A DNA stretch of 44,068 nucleotides. It comes from Acidimicrobiaceae bacterium. GTDB lineage: Bacteria; Actinomycetota; Acidimicrobiia; Acidimicrobiales; RAAP-2. Where the stretch lies: NCBI GenBank assembly GCA_003133685.1, contig PKYQ01000019.1, positions 16,050 through 60,117 of the forward strand. Direction: 5' to 3'. The notes under the pieces were generated by a model. It saw nothing but the letters and a program-made list of their open reading frames with translations. It was not told where the DNA came from and ran no database searches. Numbering within the stretch: the first letter of the stretch is position 1; every line of letters starts with the position of its first letter. Positions 34,984-42,235 of this stretch are shown here, in pieces. A program made the translations under genes and the position numbers.

Positions 34984-35036
34984 GCTGTCGCTGGCCCGAT
35001 TCAACAGTTCCGCAACTTTCCACTGGCGGCTCGACC
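34984..35036 (+). repeat. Diverged outlying copy of the interspersed repeat (copy A)
   Basis: GCTGTCGCTGGCCCGATTC, then CGCAACTTTCC and CACTGGCGGCTCGACC. The last block is shared with copy G, and the first matches the GGTGTCGGAGGCCCGACGT core less well than others do. It follows a plus-strand gene rather than a minus-strand one, so it is the outlier of the family, perhaps the decayed left end. Confidence 0.6.
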
Positions 35037-35046
35037 TCGGCATGGT

Positions 35047-35087
35047 CTGAGTGGTGTTGAAGGCGGGACGCCTCCAACACCACTCAG
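35047..35087 (+). other. Long near-perfect inverted repeat (stem-loop)
   Basis: Two 19-base arms around a 3-base loop (GGA). The outer 13 bp (CTGAGTGGTGTTG and its complement) and the inner 5 bp (AGGCG) pair fully, with one A-C mismatch between. No T-run follows on either strand, so it is not a typical intrinsic terminator. It lies 113 bp before the acidic protein gene and 11 bp after repeat copy A. Confidence 0.75.
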
Positions 35088-35199
35088 TGGGACACATCAC
35101 GCCTCCATTACCATGAGGACGACGGGCACGGTGCTCAAGGGACGCCGTCCGTGCAGCCAGTCCGGATCCGGGACTGTCGAGAGTAGGAAAGAAGGAACC

Positions 35200-35574
35200 A
35201 TGGACAGGGACGAACAAGAGCTGGAACTGGAAGATGAGATCTCTGAGGAGATCAGCGAGGAAGAGGAGGACGAGACCTCCTTGGATGCGGCGCTACTCGA
35301 CGAGGACGAGGACGAGGACGAGTTCGTCCAGAGGTCGGTCGACGCCGAAGACTTGGCGACGGGGTTCAACGCCACGATCCCGACGAGGGAGATCGACGTC
35401 GATGAGGACATCCAGGGAGACGACGTGGCACAAGCCGGTGGCGAGGAATTGCTGACCGAGCTCGAAGTCACCGGCGAGGCGAACGGCGTAGTGCGTGGCG
35501 ACGAGATCCAACTCGATTTGGAGGACGCACTGACGACTGGCAAGACCGTCATCGAGGCGCCCGAGGAGGATTAG
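35200..35574 (+). CDS. Highly acidic small protein of unknown function
   Basis: 124 residues from ATG 35200 (AAGAAGGAA upstream). Almost half of residues 1-50 are Glu or Asp (for example ELELEDEISEEISEEEEDE and LDEDEDEDEF). The rest is still acidic, with a repeated hydrophobic pattern DEIQLDLEDALTTGKTVIEAPEED at the end. No cysteines, membrane segment or known motif. Acidic short proteins of this kind can be DNA mimics, chaperone tails or regulators; none of these is shown here. Convergent with the Clp-N gene over a 122-bp gap that contains only a weak 5-bp hairpin (TGGGA-GTAT-TCCCA, 35647-35660 region). Confidence 0.6.
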   Translation: MDRDEQELELEDEISEEISEEEEDETSLDAALLDEDEDEDEFVQRSVDAEDLATGFNATIPTREIDVDEDIQGDDVAQAGGEELLTELEVTGEANGVVRGDEIQLDLEDALTTGKTVIEAPEED

Positions 35575-35696
35575 GAATTCGGCTCCGCACTGTCAGCGCC
35601 GTCCGGGATGCTCGACCCTGGCTGTGACTGATCGGTCTCGGATGCGTGGGAGTATTCCCAATACGTAGGTTTTGGGACCCTGGGAGATGCGATTGA

Positions 35697-36329
35697 TCAG
35701 AAAGGGGCGCCCGCTTCGGCCCAACTCTGTCGAAGTTGATTGAAGAGATCGTCAGCAATCTTGGCTGCCAAGTCGTCTAGATCGGCGGCGACAAGGTCGG
35801 GTCGTAGTTGTTCGCCGACCGCGCGTACGACGCCGCGAAATATTGCGCCGTCGTATTGCACGTGTACTTGAGGCTCGCCGACCTCTCGGCTGCTCAGGCC
35901 CGACATTAACTGGACTACCTGCGTCTCGACGTGGGACATTTCAACACCGAGGTCATTGAGAATTCGGACCGCCGCGCCGTCGCCCTGTCGCACGAGACCG
36001 AGCAGCAGATGCTCGGTGCCGATGTAGCTATGGCCAAGCTGCAAGGCTTCGCGCAGTGACATCTCCATTGCCTTCTTCGCCCGTGGCGTGAAGGATGGCG
36101 ACGTGGAAGAAGCGTTCGTGACGAGCTCAGTCAGCTCCTTGACCTTGTCACGAACGACGTCGTAAGTAACCTCCAAGGCGTCCAGCGCCTTCGCGGCCAC
36201 CCCGTCGCCTTCACGTATAAGACCCAGCAGAATATGCTCGGTGCCGATGAAGGCGTGGTCGAGGTCGCGTGCTTCATCTTGGGCGTAGACAAGAACACGG
36301 CGCGCTCGATCTGTGAATCGTTCGAACAT
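35697..36329 (-). CDS. Stand-alone Clp N-terminal domain protein (ClpC adaptor-like)
   Basis: 210 residues from ATG 36329 with GGGAGAG upstream. Two Clp-N repeats cover residues 1-~150: MFERFTDRARRVLVYAQDEARDLDHAFIGTEHILLGLIREG and FTPRAKKAMEMSLREALQLGHSYIGTEHLLLGLVRQG, nearly identical to the ClpC N domain. The AAA+ modules are missing; the last ~60 residues (VHVQYDGAIFRGVVRAVGEQ...) are unrelated. In ClpC this domain binds adaptors and phospho-arginine substrates, so a free copy may act as decoy or adaptor. Promoter at 36399-36426. Confidence 0.88.
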   Translation of the reverse strand: MFERFTDRARRVLVYAQDEARDLDHAFIGTEHILLGLIREGDGVAAKALDALEVTYDVVRDKVKELTELVTNASSTSPSFTPRAKKAMEMSLREALQLGHSYIGTEHLLLGLVRQGDGAAVRILNDLGVEMSHVETQVVQLMSGLSSREVGEPQVHVQYDGAIFRGVVRAVGEQLRPDLVAADLDDLAAKIADDLFNQLRQSWAEAGAPF

Positions 36330-36398
36330 GACTCTCCCCACTGCAAACTACTGCCATAGCGGACGGTAGACCGAAGGTACATCTTGGGGGCCGGGCCC

Positions 36399-36426
36399 AA
36401 CATACCTCTCCGCTAAGCCTTGTCAA
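36399..36426 (-). promoter_or_regulatory. Sigma-70-type promoter for the Clp-N gene
   Basis: On the minus strand TTGACA (plus 36421-36426), a 16-bp spacer, then TATGTT (36399-36404), about 70 bp before the ATG at 36329. The -35 lies in a small inverted repeat GTCAA-G-TTGAC. Confidence 0.55.
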
Positions 36427-36447
36427 CTTGACCCGACCAGAGCCTGA

Positions 36448-36484
36448 CTGGCCTCGGAGGCCCGACGTACACAATCTCTGAACG
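36448..36484 (+). repeat. Interspersed repeat copy B
   Basis: CTGGCCTCGGAGGCCCGACGT then ACACAATCTCTGAAC. The core CTCGGAGGCCCGACGT is exact. It is the leftmost copy of the regular series and lies upstream of the Clp-N gene promoter. Confidence 0.75.
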
Positions 36485-36863
36485 ATGCAATAATTGCTTC
36501 TTCGGTCAACTAACTTGTGTTGAGGGAGGTTGAGGTGGAGGTAGTTCCGTTGGTGCAGCCTGGTAGCGATACTCAGCCTGTGCGACCCGTTCGCACTGCC
36601 GCCTCAGGGCCGTGTCGATGCAGTCGCCGTTCATGCTGGCATTCGCGCCAGTGTCACTCCAGCGGAGTCGTTCGAATATCCCGCGTCGCACTTTCGAGCG
36701 GAGGGTCCAACTCCTCGGTTGTGCTTTGTCGCGAGTGCGCGGCCCCGACACAGCGCAATCGCGTGGCCTAACCGTGCCGCTATCTACCTAGCCCATCCTC
36801 AGCACTCAATTCGGCCTTGCCGAGTCGCAGGCTGTTGCTTTCGGACTTGATGTTGGGGAAAGT
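36485..36863 (-). other. Stretch between repeats B and C without a convincing gene
   Basis: About 380 bp. On the minus strand a 42-codon ORF (ATG 36634 region, reading MNGDCIDTALRRQCERVAQ...) ends at 36506 and could be a small gene; it has no strong ribosome site and no recognised domain. A further minus-strand fragment reading IKSESNSLRLGKAELSAEDGLGR ends in TAG near 36781 without a start. It may be a cassette with a decayed or non-coding content. Confidence 0.4.
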
Positions 36864-36919
36864 GGTGTCTGAGGCCCGACGTCGCAGTTCTGCAACTCCA
36901 CTGGCGTTGAGCCAGTGGA
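36864..36919 (+). repeat. Interspersed repeat copy C with hairpin
   Basis: GGTGTCTGAGGCCCGACGTC, then GCAGTTCTGCAACTCCACTGG and GTTGAGCC. A perfect 9-bp inverted repeat TCCACTGGC-GTTGA-GCCAGTGGA lies at 36897-36919. It is downstream of the RelE toxin gene. Confidence 0.8.
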
Positions 36920-36978
36920 ATGAGTCTCCAGCGTAAGCACTGAATAAGGATTCGAACTCGCACGGGTGATGTGATCAA

Positions 36979-37236
36979 TCACTGATAGACGTCGCGACGA
37001 TGCCCAATGGTCACCACCATGATCAAGAGAACACCGTCGTTGATGGTGTAAATAATTCGATAGTTACCGACTCGGAGCCTGTAACCGTCACGTCCCCGAA
37101 GCGGTCGAGAAGCTGGAGGTCGAGGATCCTTGGCGAGGAGTGAAATTGCTCCTTGAATGCGGGGTTGCGTTGCGCGATCAATTCTTCGAAGTTCGCGAAG
37201 CGCCGCCGGTCGGAATTCAATCCGGTAATCGCTCAC
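36979..37236 (-). CDS. relE: RelE/ParE-family toxin
   Basis: 85 residues from the GTG that overlaps the antitoxin stop (GTGA). RelE-type mRNA interferase fold: YRIEFRPAALRELRRIDRATQPRIQGAISLL, then RPLRGRDGYRLRVGNYRIIYTIND and the end VVTIGHRRDVYQ, whose Arg/His/Tyr residues match the active site of the RelE/YoeB branch. It would cut mRNA on the ribosome and is held by the Phd-type antitoxin. Located between repeats C and D; toxin-antitoxin pairs are typical passengers that stabilise mobile or cassette DNA. Confidence 0.92.
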   Translation of the reverse strand: MSDYRIEFRPAALRELRRIDRATQPRIQGAISLLAKDPRPPASRPLRGRDGYRLRVGNYRIIYTINDGVLLIMVVTIGHRRDVYQ

Positions 37237-37481
37237 GACCAGCCGAGGTCACTCTTCACTTGCTCCCACGGGATATTCTCTCCGGCTTCAGCTAAAGCCA
37301 GATCAAAGGCGGCAACGTCTCGTGACTCTTCAAGCGCCTCAAGCATTTCGTCGTACTGGTCGGGACTGACCACGACTGCGGCACGTCGTCCGTAGTGCTC
37401 GAGCTCGACAGGTTCGGTCTGGGCCATCTCGACGACCTCAGATAACTTTTCGCGAGCTTTACTCACGGAGATTTTCACCAT
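37233..37481 (-). CDS. Phd/YefM-family antitoxin
   Basis: 82 residues from ATG 37481; the frame extends to 37628 but that part crosses repeat D and the operator. Sequence KISVSKAREKLSEVVEMAQ and RRAAVVVSPDQYDEMLEALEE is the Phd/YefM dimer domain; the C-terminal ~25 residues should wrap the toxin. On the minus strand TACAAT lies exactly six bases before the ATG, so the message is probably leaderless, and the -10 box lies inside the operator palindrome. Binding there would repress the pair directly. Confidence 0.92.
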   Translation of the reverse strand: MVKISVSKAREKLSEVVEMAQTEPVELEHYGRRAAVVVSPDQYDEMLEALEESRDVAAFDLALAEAGENIPWEQVKSDLGWS

Positions 37482-37485
37482 GCAT

Positions 37486-37518
37486 ATATTGTACAATATC
37501 CGTGTCAATCTTGTACAA
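37486..37518 (-). promoter_or_regulatory. Toxin-antitoxin operator with two TGTACA palindromes and -10 box
   Basis: A perfect 14-bp palindrome ATATTGTACAATAT (37486-37499) and a second TTGTACAA (37511-37518), centres 22 bp apart, about two helical turns. TGTACA is the known core of the E. coli yefM-yoeB operator. The -10 box TACAAT (plus 37488-37493) is within the first site. Confidence 0.75.
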
Positions 37519-37522
37519 CTTG

Positions 37523-37567
37523 GGTGTCGGTCGGCCGACGTGCCCGATATCCGACTGGCGACGTGCA
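37523..37567 (+). repeat. Interspersed repeat copy D
   Basis: GGTGTCGGTCGGCCGACGTG then CCCGATATCCGACTGGCGACG. The centre differs (TCGG for AGGC) but keeps GTCGG...CCGAC pairing. It lies between the antitoxin promoter and the 3' end of the GGDEF-EAL gene; the ~175 bp from here to 37743 show no gene. Confidence 0.7.
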
Positions 37568-37743
37568 GCGTGGCGTGCGCGCGCTCGACCGGACTGATCA
37601 GGTCGAGAAGAGACCGGCGGTCGGCCAAGAGGTTCTTGACGTTCGTTCAGCCTTTTGAGTCCGGAATCGGGCCCCGAACTAGAAAGGGATCGAGTGCCCT
37701 GCCTGGAGTGTGCCGCTGGACGACCGTACCATCGTCGAACCCA

Positions 37744-40119
37744 TCACATAGCCGCGACGTCGGTGTCGCGTTCAGCCGCCGGCTGCGGTGGCGCCGCGAT
37801 CGGCACCGTGCCCCGGGCCACCTCGTTCAGAAGGAAGACGTCGAGTTCAGCGCTGGTGAGCGGATAAGAGACGAAGTTTCCTTGGATTACGTCTGCGCCG
37901 ACATTGCTCAGCGAATCGAACGCTTGCGAAGACTCGACGCCCTCGGCGACGATGGTGAGGCCAAGGGCGCGTGCCATCTCGATCATGGAACGTATGAGGG
38001 AGATCGCTCGGCTGTCAGTGTCGAGGGCCAAGACGAACGACTTGTCGATCTTGAGTTCGTCCACTGACAGTTCGAGAAGCTGTGACATCGATGAATACCC
38101 GACTCCGAAGTCATCAATGGAGATCTTGACTCCTAAGGATCTCAACCTCTCGAGACTCCTCTTCGCCAGAGCTGGGTCTTGGGTCAGGCTCGACTCGGTA
38201 ACCTCGAGGACTAATTGTTCCGCGGGAAGGTGGAACCACTCGAGCATGCGAGAGATCGAGTCGGGAAGCTGAGGGTCCAATAGGTCCCAGTTCGAGATGT
38301 TCACGCTCATCTGGAGCGCGTGCCCGTTTCCCTGGAGGCGCGCTAGTTCGTGGATCGCCAGGTCGAGCACCGCCCGGGTCAGCGGCATGATGAGACCAGC
38401 TCTCTCGGCGAGCGGTATGAAGTCGTCCGGTTGGAGAAGGCCGAGCGTTGGATGCTGCCATCTCACAAGCGCCTCCACCCCATACACTGAGCCGGTCAGC
38501 ACGTGGCGAGTCGGTTGGAACTGCAGCGTCAGTCGGCGACGTTCGATCGCGGTTCGCAGATCGTTGATCATTGCCAGGTGTTCCCTGGTGTTCTTGTCGA
38601 TGTCATCGCTGTACACGTGCACCGAATTTCGGCTGCGCTTCGCCTCGTACATTGCGACATCGGCACTGCGAACAAGTTCAACGTGTGTCGTGCCGTGCTG
38701 GGGCCAGATGGCGACCCCGATGCTCGCGCTCACGCGTACCTTGGTTCCGTCGAGCGACACCGGGTCCGCCAGTGCTTTCGCCAGTTCATTGGCGATCGCG
38801 ATCGGGTCCGATTCGGCCTCGATCACCAGAGTGCAGGCGAATTCGTCGCCCCCCGTGCGAGCCATCGGTCCTCGGTTACCGATCTTCTTGGCGAAGCGTC
38901 GACCGATGATCTTCAAGAGCTCGTCGCCCTGGGCGTGACCCAACGAGTCGTTCACCTCCTTGAATCCGTCGAGGTCGACCAGTACGACGGCGAGGAGTTC
39001 ATTCGGTCGAAGTGAGATGAGCTTCGACTCACCACCTTCCAGGAAGTCCCGACGATTAGAAAGACCGGTGACGTGGTCGGTGCGCGCATCGATGAAGTGC
39101 GAACTTCCGAGCTGGCGCACCTCACTCTGGGTCAAGATCATACGAAGAATTACCAAGACCAGTGACCCGAGCGCCATGAACGTCGTCGCCCTGGAGGTCG
39201 TTCGGTGGACGGCGTTGGCGAGTATGGCAATCGACAGTGCTCCGAAGATGACGGGAATAAGGTTCAAACCCCAGGGGGAATTAATTCTCTCTCGTGACTC
39301 GCCTCGGCGGTCGACCCCGGGCCACGCCGCCATCGCCAGACAAATCATCCCAATCGGGCGTGACGACGTGACCAAAGAGTCCGTGAGGTGGGACATCGTC
39401 GCAACCTGGTTGAGTGCCACGAAGTCACCGAGACCGATCGAGATGAGTCCGATGATGAGCCAAACGGTGGGCCCGGTGGGGCGGAAGTGACTCGGCATGA
39501 GTCCAGCGACGAGAAGGACCAGGAGGACCATCACCAGGATTGGATTGAAGATGTTCATCTCGGAGACCAACGGCCGGCCACCAACCTCGATGTACTGGTG
39601 GAACCAATAGGTTGACGCCATGGCGGCAAGTGCCAGGCCAGCGATGAACCCGTCGAGACGGACGCTGATGGCTCGTCGGCCGAAGGACTGTTGCATGACG
39701 ATGGCGATAGCGACGGCGATAGCGACGTAGGACAGGACAAGCACGGCGTCACGAGGTGCGGGGGTCGAGAACGGGGACACGCCCGCGAGGCTCAGTAGCC
39801 GGAGAACGTCGGCGAGGTCAAAGAGCAGAATACCCAGACCCATCAGCAGCCAGGCACCACTTAGCGCGGAGTGGTTCTTCCGACGAGTCAGAATTGGAAT
39901 GACCGGCGCCAGGAGGGCTAGGCACTCCCACCAGTTGTACAGCGATACCGAATCGATCGAGTAGGGAAGGCGAACGGTGAGGAGCATTGTCACGTACGTG
40001 ATCACCACTACGATGGCCGCCAATTCCAAAGTGAACTGGAGTAGGTCGGACGACGCGTGTCGAATATATCGACGAACCGTCGTCGGTACAGCCGCCCTGA
40101 GGGTTCCCGCGTTCGTCAT
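37744..40119 (-). CDS. Membrane-bound GGDEF-EAL cyclic-di-GMP protein
   Basis: 791 residues. About nine hydrophobic segments fill residues ~25-330, like a MASE-type sensor. The GGDEF domain (~345-505) has VDLDGFKEVNDSLGHAQGDELL and an intact signature RTGGDEF; the EAL domain (~530-780) has YGVEALVRWQHP, DDFGVGYSSMSQL, IDKSFV and VAEGVES, all residues expected in an active phosphodiesterase. It could therefore both make and degrade c-di-GMP. Single gene between repeats D and E, much longer than the other passengers. The ATG is next to the 500-bp gap; no Shine-Dalgarno is strong. Confidence 0.93.
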   Translation of the reverse strand: MTNAGTLRAAVPTTVRRYIRHASSDLLQFTLELAAIVVVITYVTMLLTVRLPYSIDSVSLYNWWECLALLAPVIPILTRRKNHSALSGAWLLMGLGILLFDLADVLRLLSLAGVSPFSTPAPRDAVLVLSYVAIAVAIAIVMQQSFGRRAISVRLDGFIAGLALAAMASTYWFHQYIEVGGRPLVSEMNIFNPILVMVLLVLLVAGLMPSHFRPTGPTVWLIIGLISIGLGDFVALNQVATMSHLTDSLVTSSRPIGMICLAMAAWPGVDRRGESRERINSPWGLNLIPVIFGALSIAILANAVHRTTSRATTFMALGSLVLVILRMILTQSEVRQLGSSHFIDARTDHVTGLSNRRDFLEGGESKLISLRPNELLAVVLVDLDGFKEVNDSLGHAQGDELLKIIGRRFAKKIGNRGPMARTGGDEFACTLVIEAESDPIAIANELAKALADPVSLDGTKVRVSASIGVAIWPQHGTTHVELVRSADVAMYEAKRSRNSVHVYSDDIDKNTREHLAMINDLRTAIERRRLTLQFQPTRHVLTGSVYGVEALVRWQHPTLGLLQPDDFIPLAERAGLIMPLTRAVLDLAIHELARLQGNGHALQMSVNISNWDLLDPQLPDSISRMLEWFHLPAEQLVLEVTESSLTQDPALAKRSLERLRSLGVKISIDDFGVGYSSMSQLLELSVDELKIDKSFVLALDTDSRAISLIRSMIEMARALGLTIVAEGVESSQAFDSLSNVGADVIQGNFVSYPLTSAELDVFLLNEVARGTVPIAAPPQPAAERDTDVAAM

Positions 40120-40617
40120 TATGAACGACTTGTGACAGTTGGGCGCGTGCCTAGATTCTGACGAGAAAGTGCGGACGTCGCCGAGCCAGCGTCTCTACAC
40201 TTGATCGCCCGTTTCGTTGTGTATTCATGGACCATGATTCATCGGTTCCTGCCTGTCGCGAAACGGTGCGCGCGGGAAGACCTATGTCGCGTACGACACA
40301 TGAGTTCGCGTTCATCTGCTCGCATCGTCGATCGAAGTCCGTACGGACGTGAATCGACTTTCCATTCTCGCCTCATACGGCCGTTGAGTTGACAATGTCG
40401 TCACAATTAAATGACACATTCTGCAATCGCCTTGAACTCGCTCCTTGGAGAAGACGGCTACTTTGTTGTATCTGAGTTACAGGACGTGGTCTCGCCTGAG
40501 CCGGTCGGTACCACACGGATCGGTATGCGCACTGGACATTGCCATACTTCTATTGCGCGATAACCATTCGTCCTGGCAGTTGATCTCACGCGAGAAGGGA
40601 CCAGCATCGAATTGCCG
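40120..40617. other. ~500-bp stretch with no firmly recognised gene
   Basis: It contains a 12-bp palindrome GTCCGTACGGAC (40337-40348), a TTGACA hexamer (40389-40394) and a plus-strand 50-codon ORF listed separately. Minus-strand frames include coding-like fragments (for example REINCQDEWLSRNRSMAMSSA) that end in stops without a clear start, which would fit a decayed gene. Confidence 0.4.
40411..40563 (+). CDS. Possible small protein, 50 residues
   Basis: ATG 40411 reads MTHSAIALNSLLGEDGYFVVS... to IAR and TAA at 40561. The composition is protein-like and a TTGACA lies 16 bp upstream of the ATG, but there is no ribosome site and no known domain. It is on the strand opposite to all neighbouring genes, so it may be accidental or a gene fragment. 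Confidence 0.25.
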   Translation: MTHSAIALNSLLGEDGYFVVSELQDVVSPEPVGTTRIGMRTGHCHTSIAR

Positions 40618-40663
40618 GGTGTCGGAGGCCCGACGTGACTCTCTGCAACCCTTCACAGGCGAC
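40618..40663 (+). repeat. Interspersed repeat copy E
   Basis: GGTGTCGGAGGCCCGACGTG then ACTCTCTGCAACCCTTCACAG. Full consensus core. It lies 7 bp after the stop of the MBL-fold gene. Confidence 0.85.
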
Positions 40664-40670
40664 TGATCTC

Positions 40671-41507
40671 CTAGGCCGGGAGTTGTGACGTTGCTGCAAT
40701 GATTTGATCGAGCACTGATTGATCTGGCAGTACGAGCGCGTCGAGTGACGGCAGCTCGCGAATCCGATTGAAGGCTTGATCGATGTATTGACCTTCGATT
40801 ACCGGACTATGGCACGAGGCGATCGTCGCGATGTCGAGACTCTGAGTGCGATCGACGAACGTGTTGTACTTCTTTTCGTCGACCATCGAGAGCCAGGGAC
40901 TCACCGCACCTAACGCGAAGAGGGCGAGGCCATAGGCCCAGAATTCCTGATCGAGGTCGGCAATTCCGGCGTGCGGATCGGGCAATGGTGTTGCGAATGT
41001 GTCGACTGCCCAGAACACCCGAGTCGTGGGATCGTACAGGCCTCGTGTGGTGGGTGAGTCGAACACGGGCGGTCGCAGCGCGTGCAGCGTCCGATCCCCA
41101 ACGTCAAACGACTCTCCGTCCATCACCCAACGGCATCGGTGATGCGGGAAATCGAAGCAGTTCGTGTGGCGTTCGACCATCGCCCAGTTGCAGACAAGTT
41201 GCGCGTTCGGACACGCCGACAGTGCCTCGTCGAGATTTCCGGTGTGATCGACGTCATCGTGAGATATGAAGATCCACCGGACGTCCTTCGGTTCGACTAG
41301 GGAGAACACGTCCTCCAGCCACTGCTTGCGATTTGCGGGGGTGCCGGTGTCGATGATCACCGGCTCCTTGCCGAGGATGACCATCGAATTTAGGTAGATG
41401 AACAGCGGTTGTCCCAGCGCTTCTTGTACCTGATGAACCACGAAGGTGTCCTTCGCGATCCGGGTCGGCGGCACACGGAGCGTTGGCGCAACTGGTGCAT
41501 AGGTCAT
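40671..41507 (-). CDS. Metallo-beta-lactamase-fold protein (flavodiiron/ODP-like)
   Basis: 278 residues from ATG 41507, which has a GGGGGG run 5-10 bases upstream; a start 11 codons earlier exists. MBL core: PVIIDTGTPANRKQWLED, then WIFISHDDVDHTGNLDEAL (H-x-D-x-D-H type; here S-H-D-D-V-D-H), CNWAMVERH, AVDTFATPLPD (Asp ligand) and IASCHSPVI (last His). The order and the E/W-rich insert resemble the oxygen-binding di-iron domain of flavodiiron proteins, though the flavodoxin part is absent. A hydrolase or redox-sensing role are both possible. Passenger between repeats E and F. Confidence 0.85.
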   Translation of the reverse strand: MTYAPVAPTLRVPPTRIAKDTFVVHQVQEALGQPLFIYLNSMVILGKEPVIIDTGTPANRKQWLEDVFSLVEPKDVRWIFISHDDVDHTGNLDEALSACPNAQLVCNWAMVERHTNCFDFPHHRCRWVMDGESFDVGDRTLHALRPPVFDSPTTRGLYDPTTRVFWAVDTFATPLPDPHAGIADLDQEFWAYGLALFALGAVSPWLSMVDEKKYNTFVDRTQSLDIATIASCHSPVIEGQYIDQAFNRIRELPSLDALVLPDQSVLDQIIAATSQLPA

Positions 41508-41703
41508 GTTGGCCCCCCGAGCAAACGTCCGTATCTTCAACTCCGGCGCTTGAAGCCAACGGGTCGATCAAGTTTCTAGCATACGAAAAGGAACGTGCCT
41601 GTCTCCCTTGGACGGCCCGCAGTGGTGGGCAGACTTGCCAGTCACCCGTGTCACACAGATGCTTAGACGCGTATGACTTTCGTTATGGTGACTCAACCTC
41701 GCT

Positions 41704-41750
41704 GGTGTCGGAGGCCCGACGCAACAAGTCTGCAACGTAATGGGGCTGGA
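41704..41750 (+). repeat. Interspersed repeat copy F
   Basis: GGTGTCGGAGGCCCGACG then CAACAAGTCTGCAACGTAATGG. Consensus core. It lies 27 bp after the stop of the cold-shock-domain gene. The ~195 bp between it and the MBL start should hold that gene's promoter. Confidence 0.85.
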
Positions 41751-41776
41751 GGCTCCTCGAAAGCGTTGGCGGTTCG

Positions 41777-42055
41777 TCAGTTTGACGGTTGCACTCTCAG
41801 AGCCCGGAACACAAAGCCGTCCTGCTCAACTTCGTCTTCAAAGGTAAAACGAACCGATTGACCCGCGAGCAGTGTCTTCCGTCCAGTGATGTCAATGTTC
41901 GAGTAATGGCACCAGCAACCTCCAGGCGTGTTAGGAGAGTCAATGACACCAACTCCGTCCTTGTCGTCGAAGTATCTGACTGTGCCAGTGACCCAAAGAT
42001 TGTTCGTAGCGCGATCATAAGACTGGTCGATGTGCGTCGACCCAATGACGACAAT
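41777..42055 (-). CDS. Cold-shock-domain protein with no canonical start codon
   Basis: The minus-strand frame ending at TGA 41777-41779 reads WVTGTVRYFDDKDGVGVIDS, then PNTPGGCWCHYSNIDITGRK and TLLAGQSVRFTFEDEVEQDG, a clear CSD/OB fold of the actinobacterial 'VIDSPxTPGGCWxHFS' type that binds single-stranded nucleic acid. RNP1-like (DGVGVI) and RNP2-like (CWCHYS) segments are present. Upstream the frame stays open through IVVIGSTHIDQSYDRATNNL to an in-frame TGA inside repeat G, with no ATG, GTG or TTG. The best candidate is ATT 42055, with AAGG just upstream; 92 residues. A frameshift or a start in another frame (TTG 42054) is the alternative. Passenger between repeats F and G. Confidence 0.75.
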   Translation of the reverse strand: MVVIGSTHIDQSYDRATNNLWVTGTVRYFDDKDGVGVIDSPNTPGGCWCHYSNIDITGRKTLLAGQSVRFTFEDEVEQDGFVFRALRVQPSN

Positions 42056-42063
42056 GCGACCTT

Positions 42064-42120
42064 GGTGAGTCTCGGCGGCCCGACGTCATCGTTTTGCTAC
42101 CAGTCACTGGCGGCTCGACC
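42064..42120 (+). repeat. Interspersed repeat copy G
   Basis: GGTGAGTCTCGGCGGCCCGACGT then CATCG...CACTGGCGGCTCGACC, the end block shared with copy A. It contains the palindrome CCAGT-C-ACTGG. It is immediately upstream of the cold-shock gene and ~115 bp downstream of the small membrane protein stop. Confidence 0.8.
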
Positions 42121-42235
42121 AGCCAAGATGCAAATGATCTCGAAGAATAAGTGCCTTACCGCTATGGCCGAATACTGGCTGCCGGGACGACCGGAAGACT
42201 GTTAAGTGCGTCTCAGACCGAAGTCCCACTACCAA

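Noticed and set aside
36941-36970. tRNA-like T-loop motif (GTTCGAATCC on the minus strand), possible attachment site
   Set aside because: The flanking bases do not form the T stem and no other tRNA arms are present.
37482-37628. N-terminal extension of the antitoxin to 37628
   Set aside because: The extension would cross repeat D and both operator palindromes; homologous antitoxins begin at the internal MVKISVSKAR.
41797-42054. 85-codon minus-strand ORF starting TTG 42054
   Set aside because: It runs in a different frame through the cold-shock-domain gene; its translation has no recognisable pattern whereas the neighbouring frame encodes a clear CSD. It remains the alternative start only if a frameshift exists.
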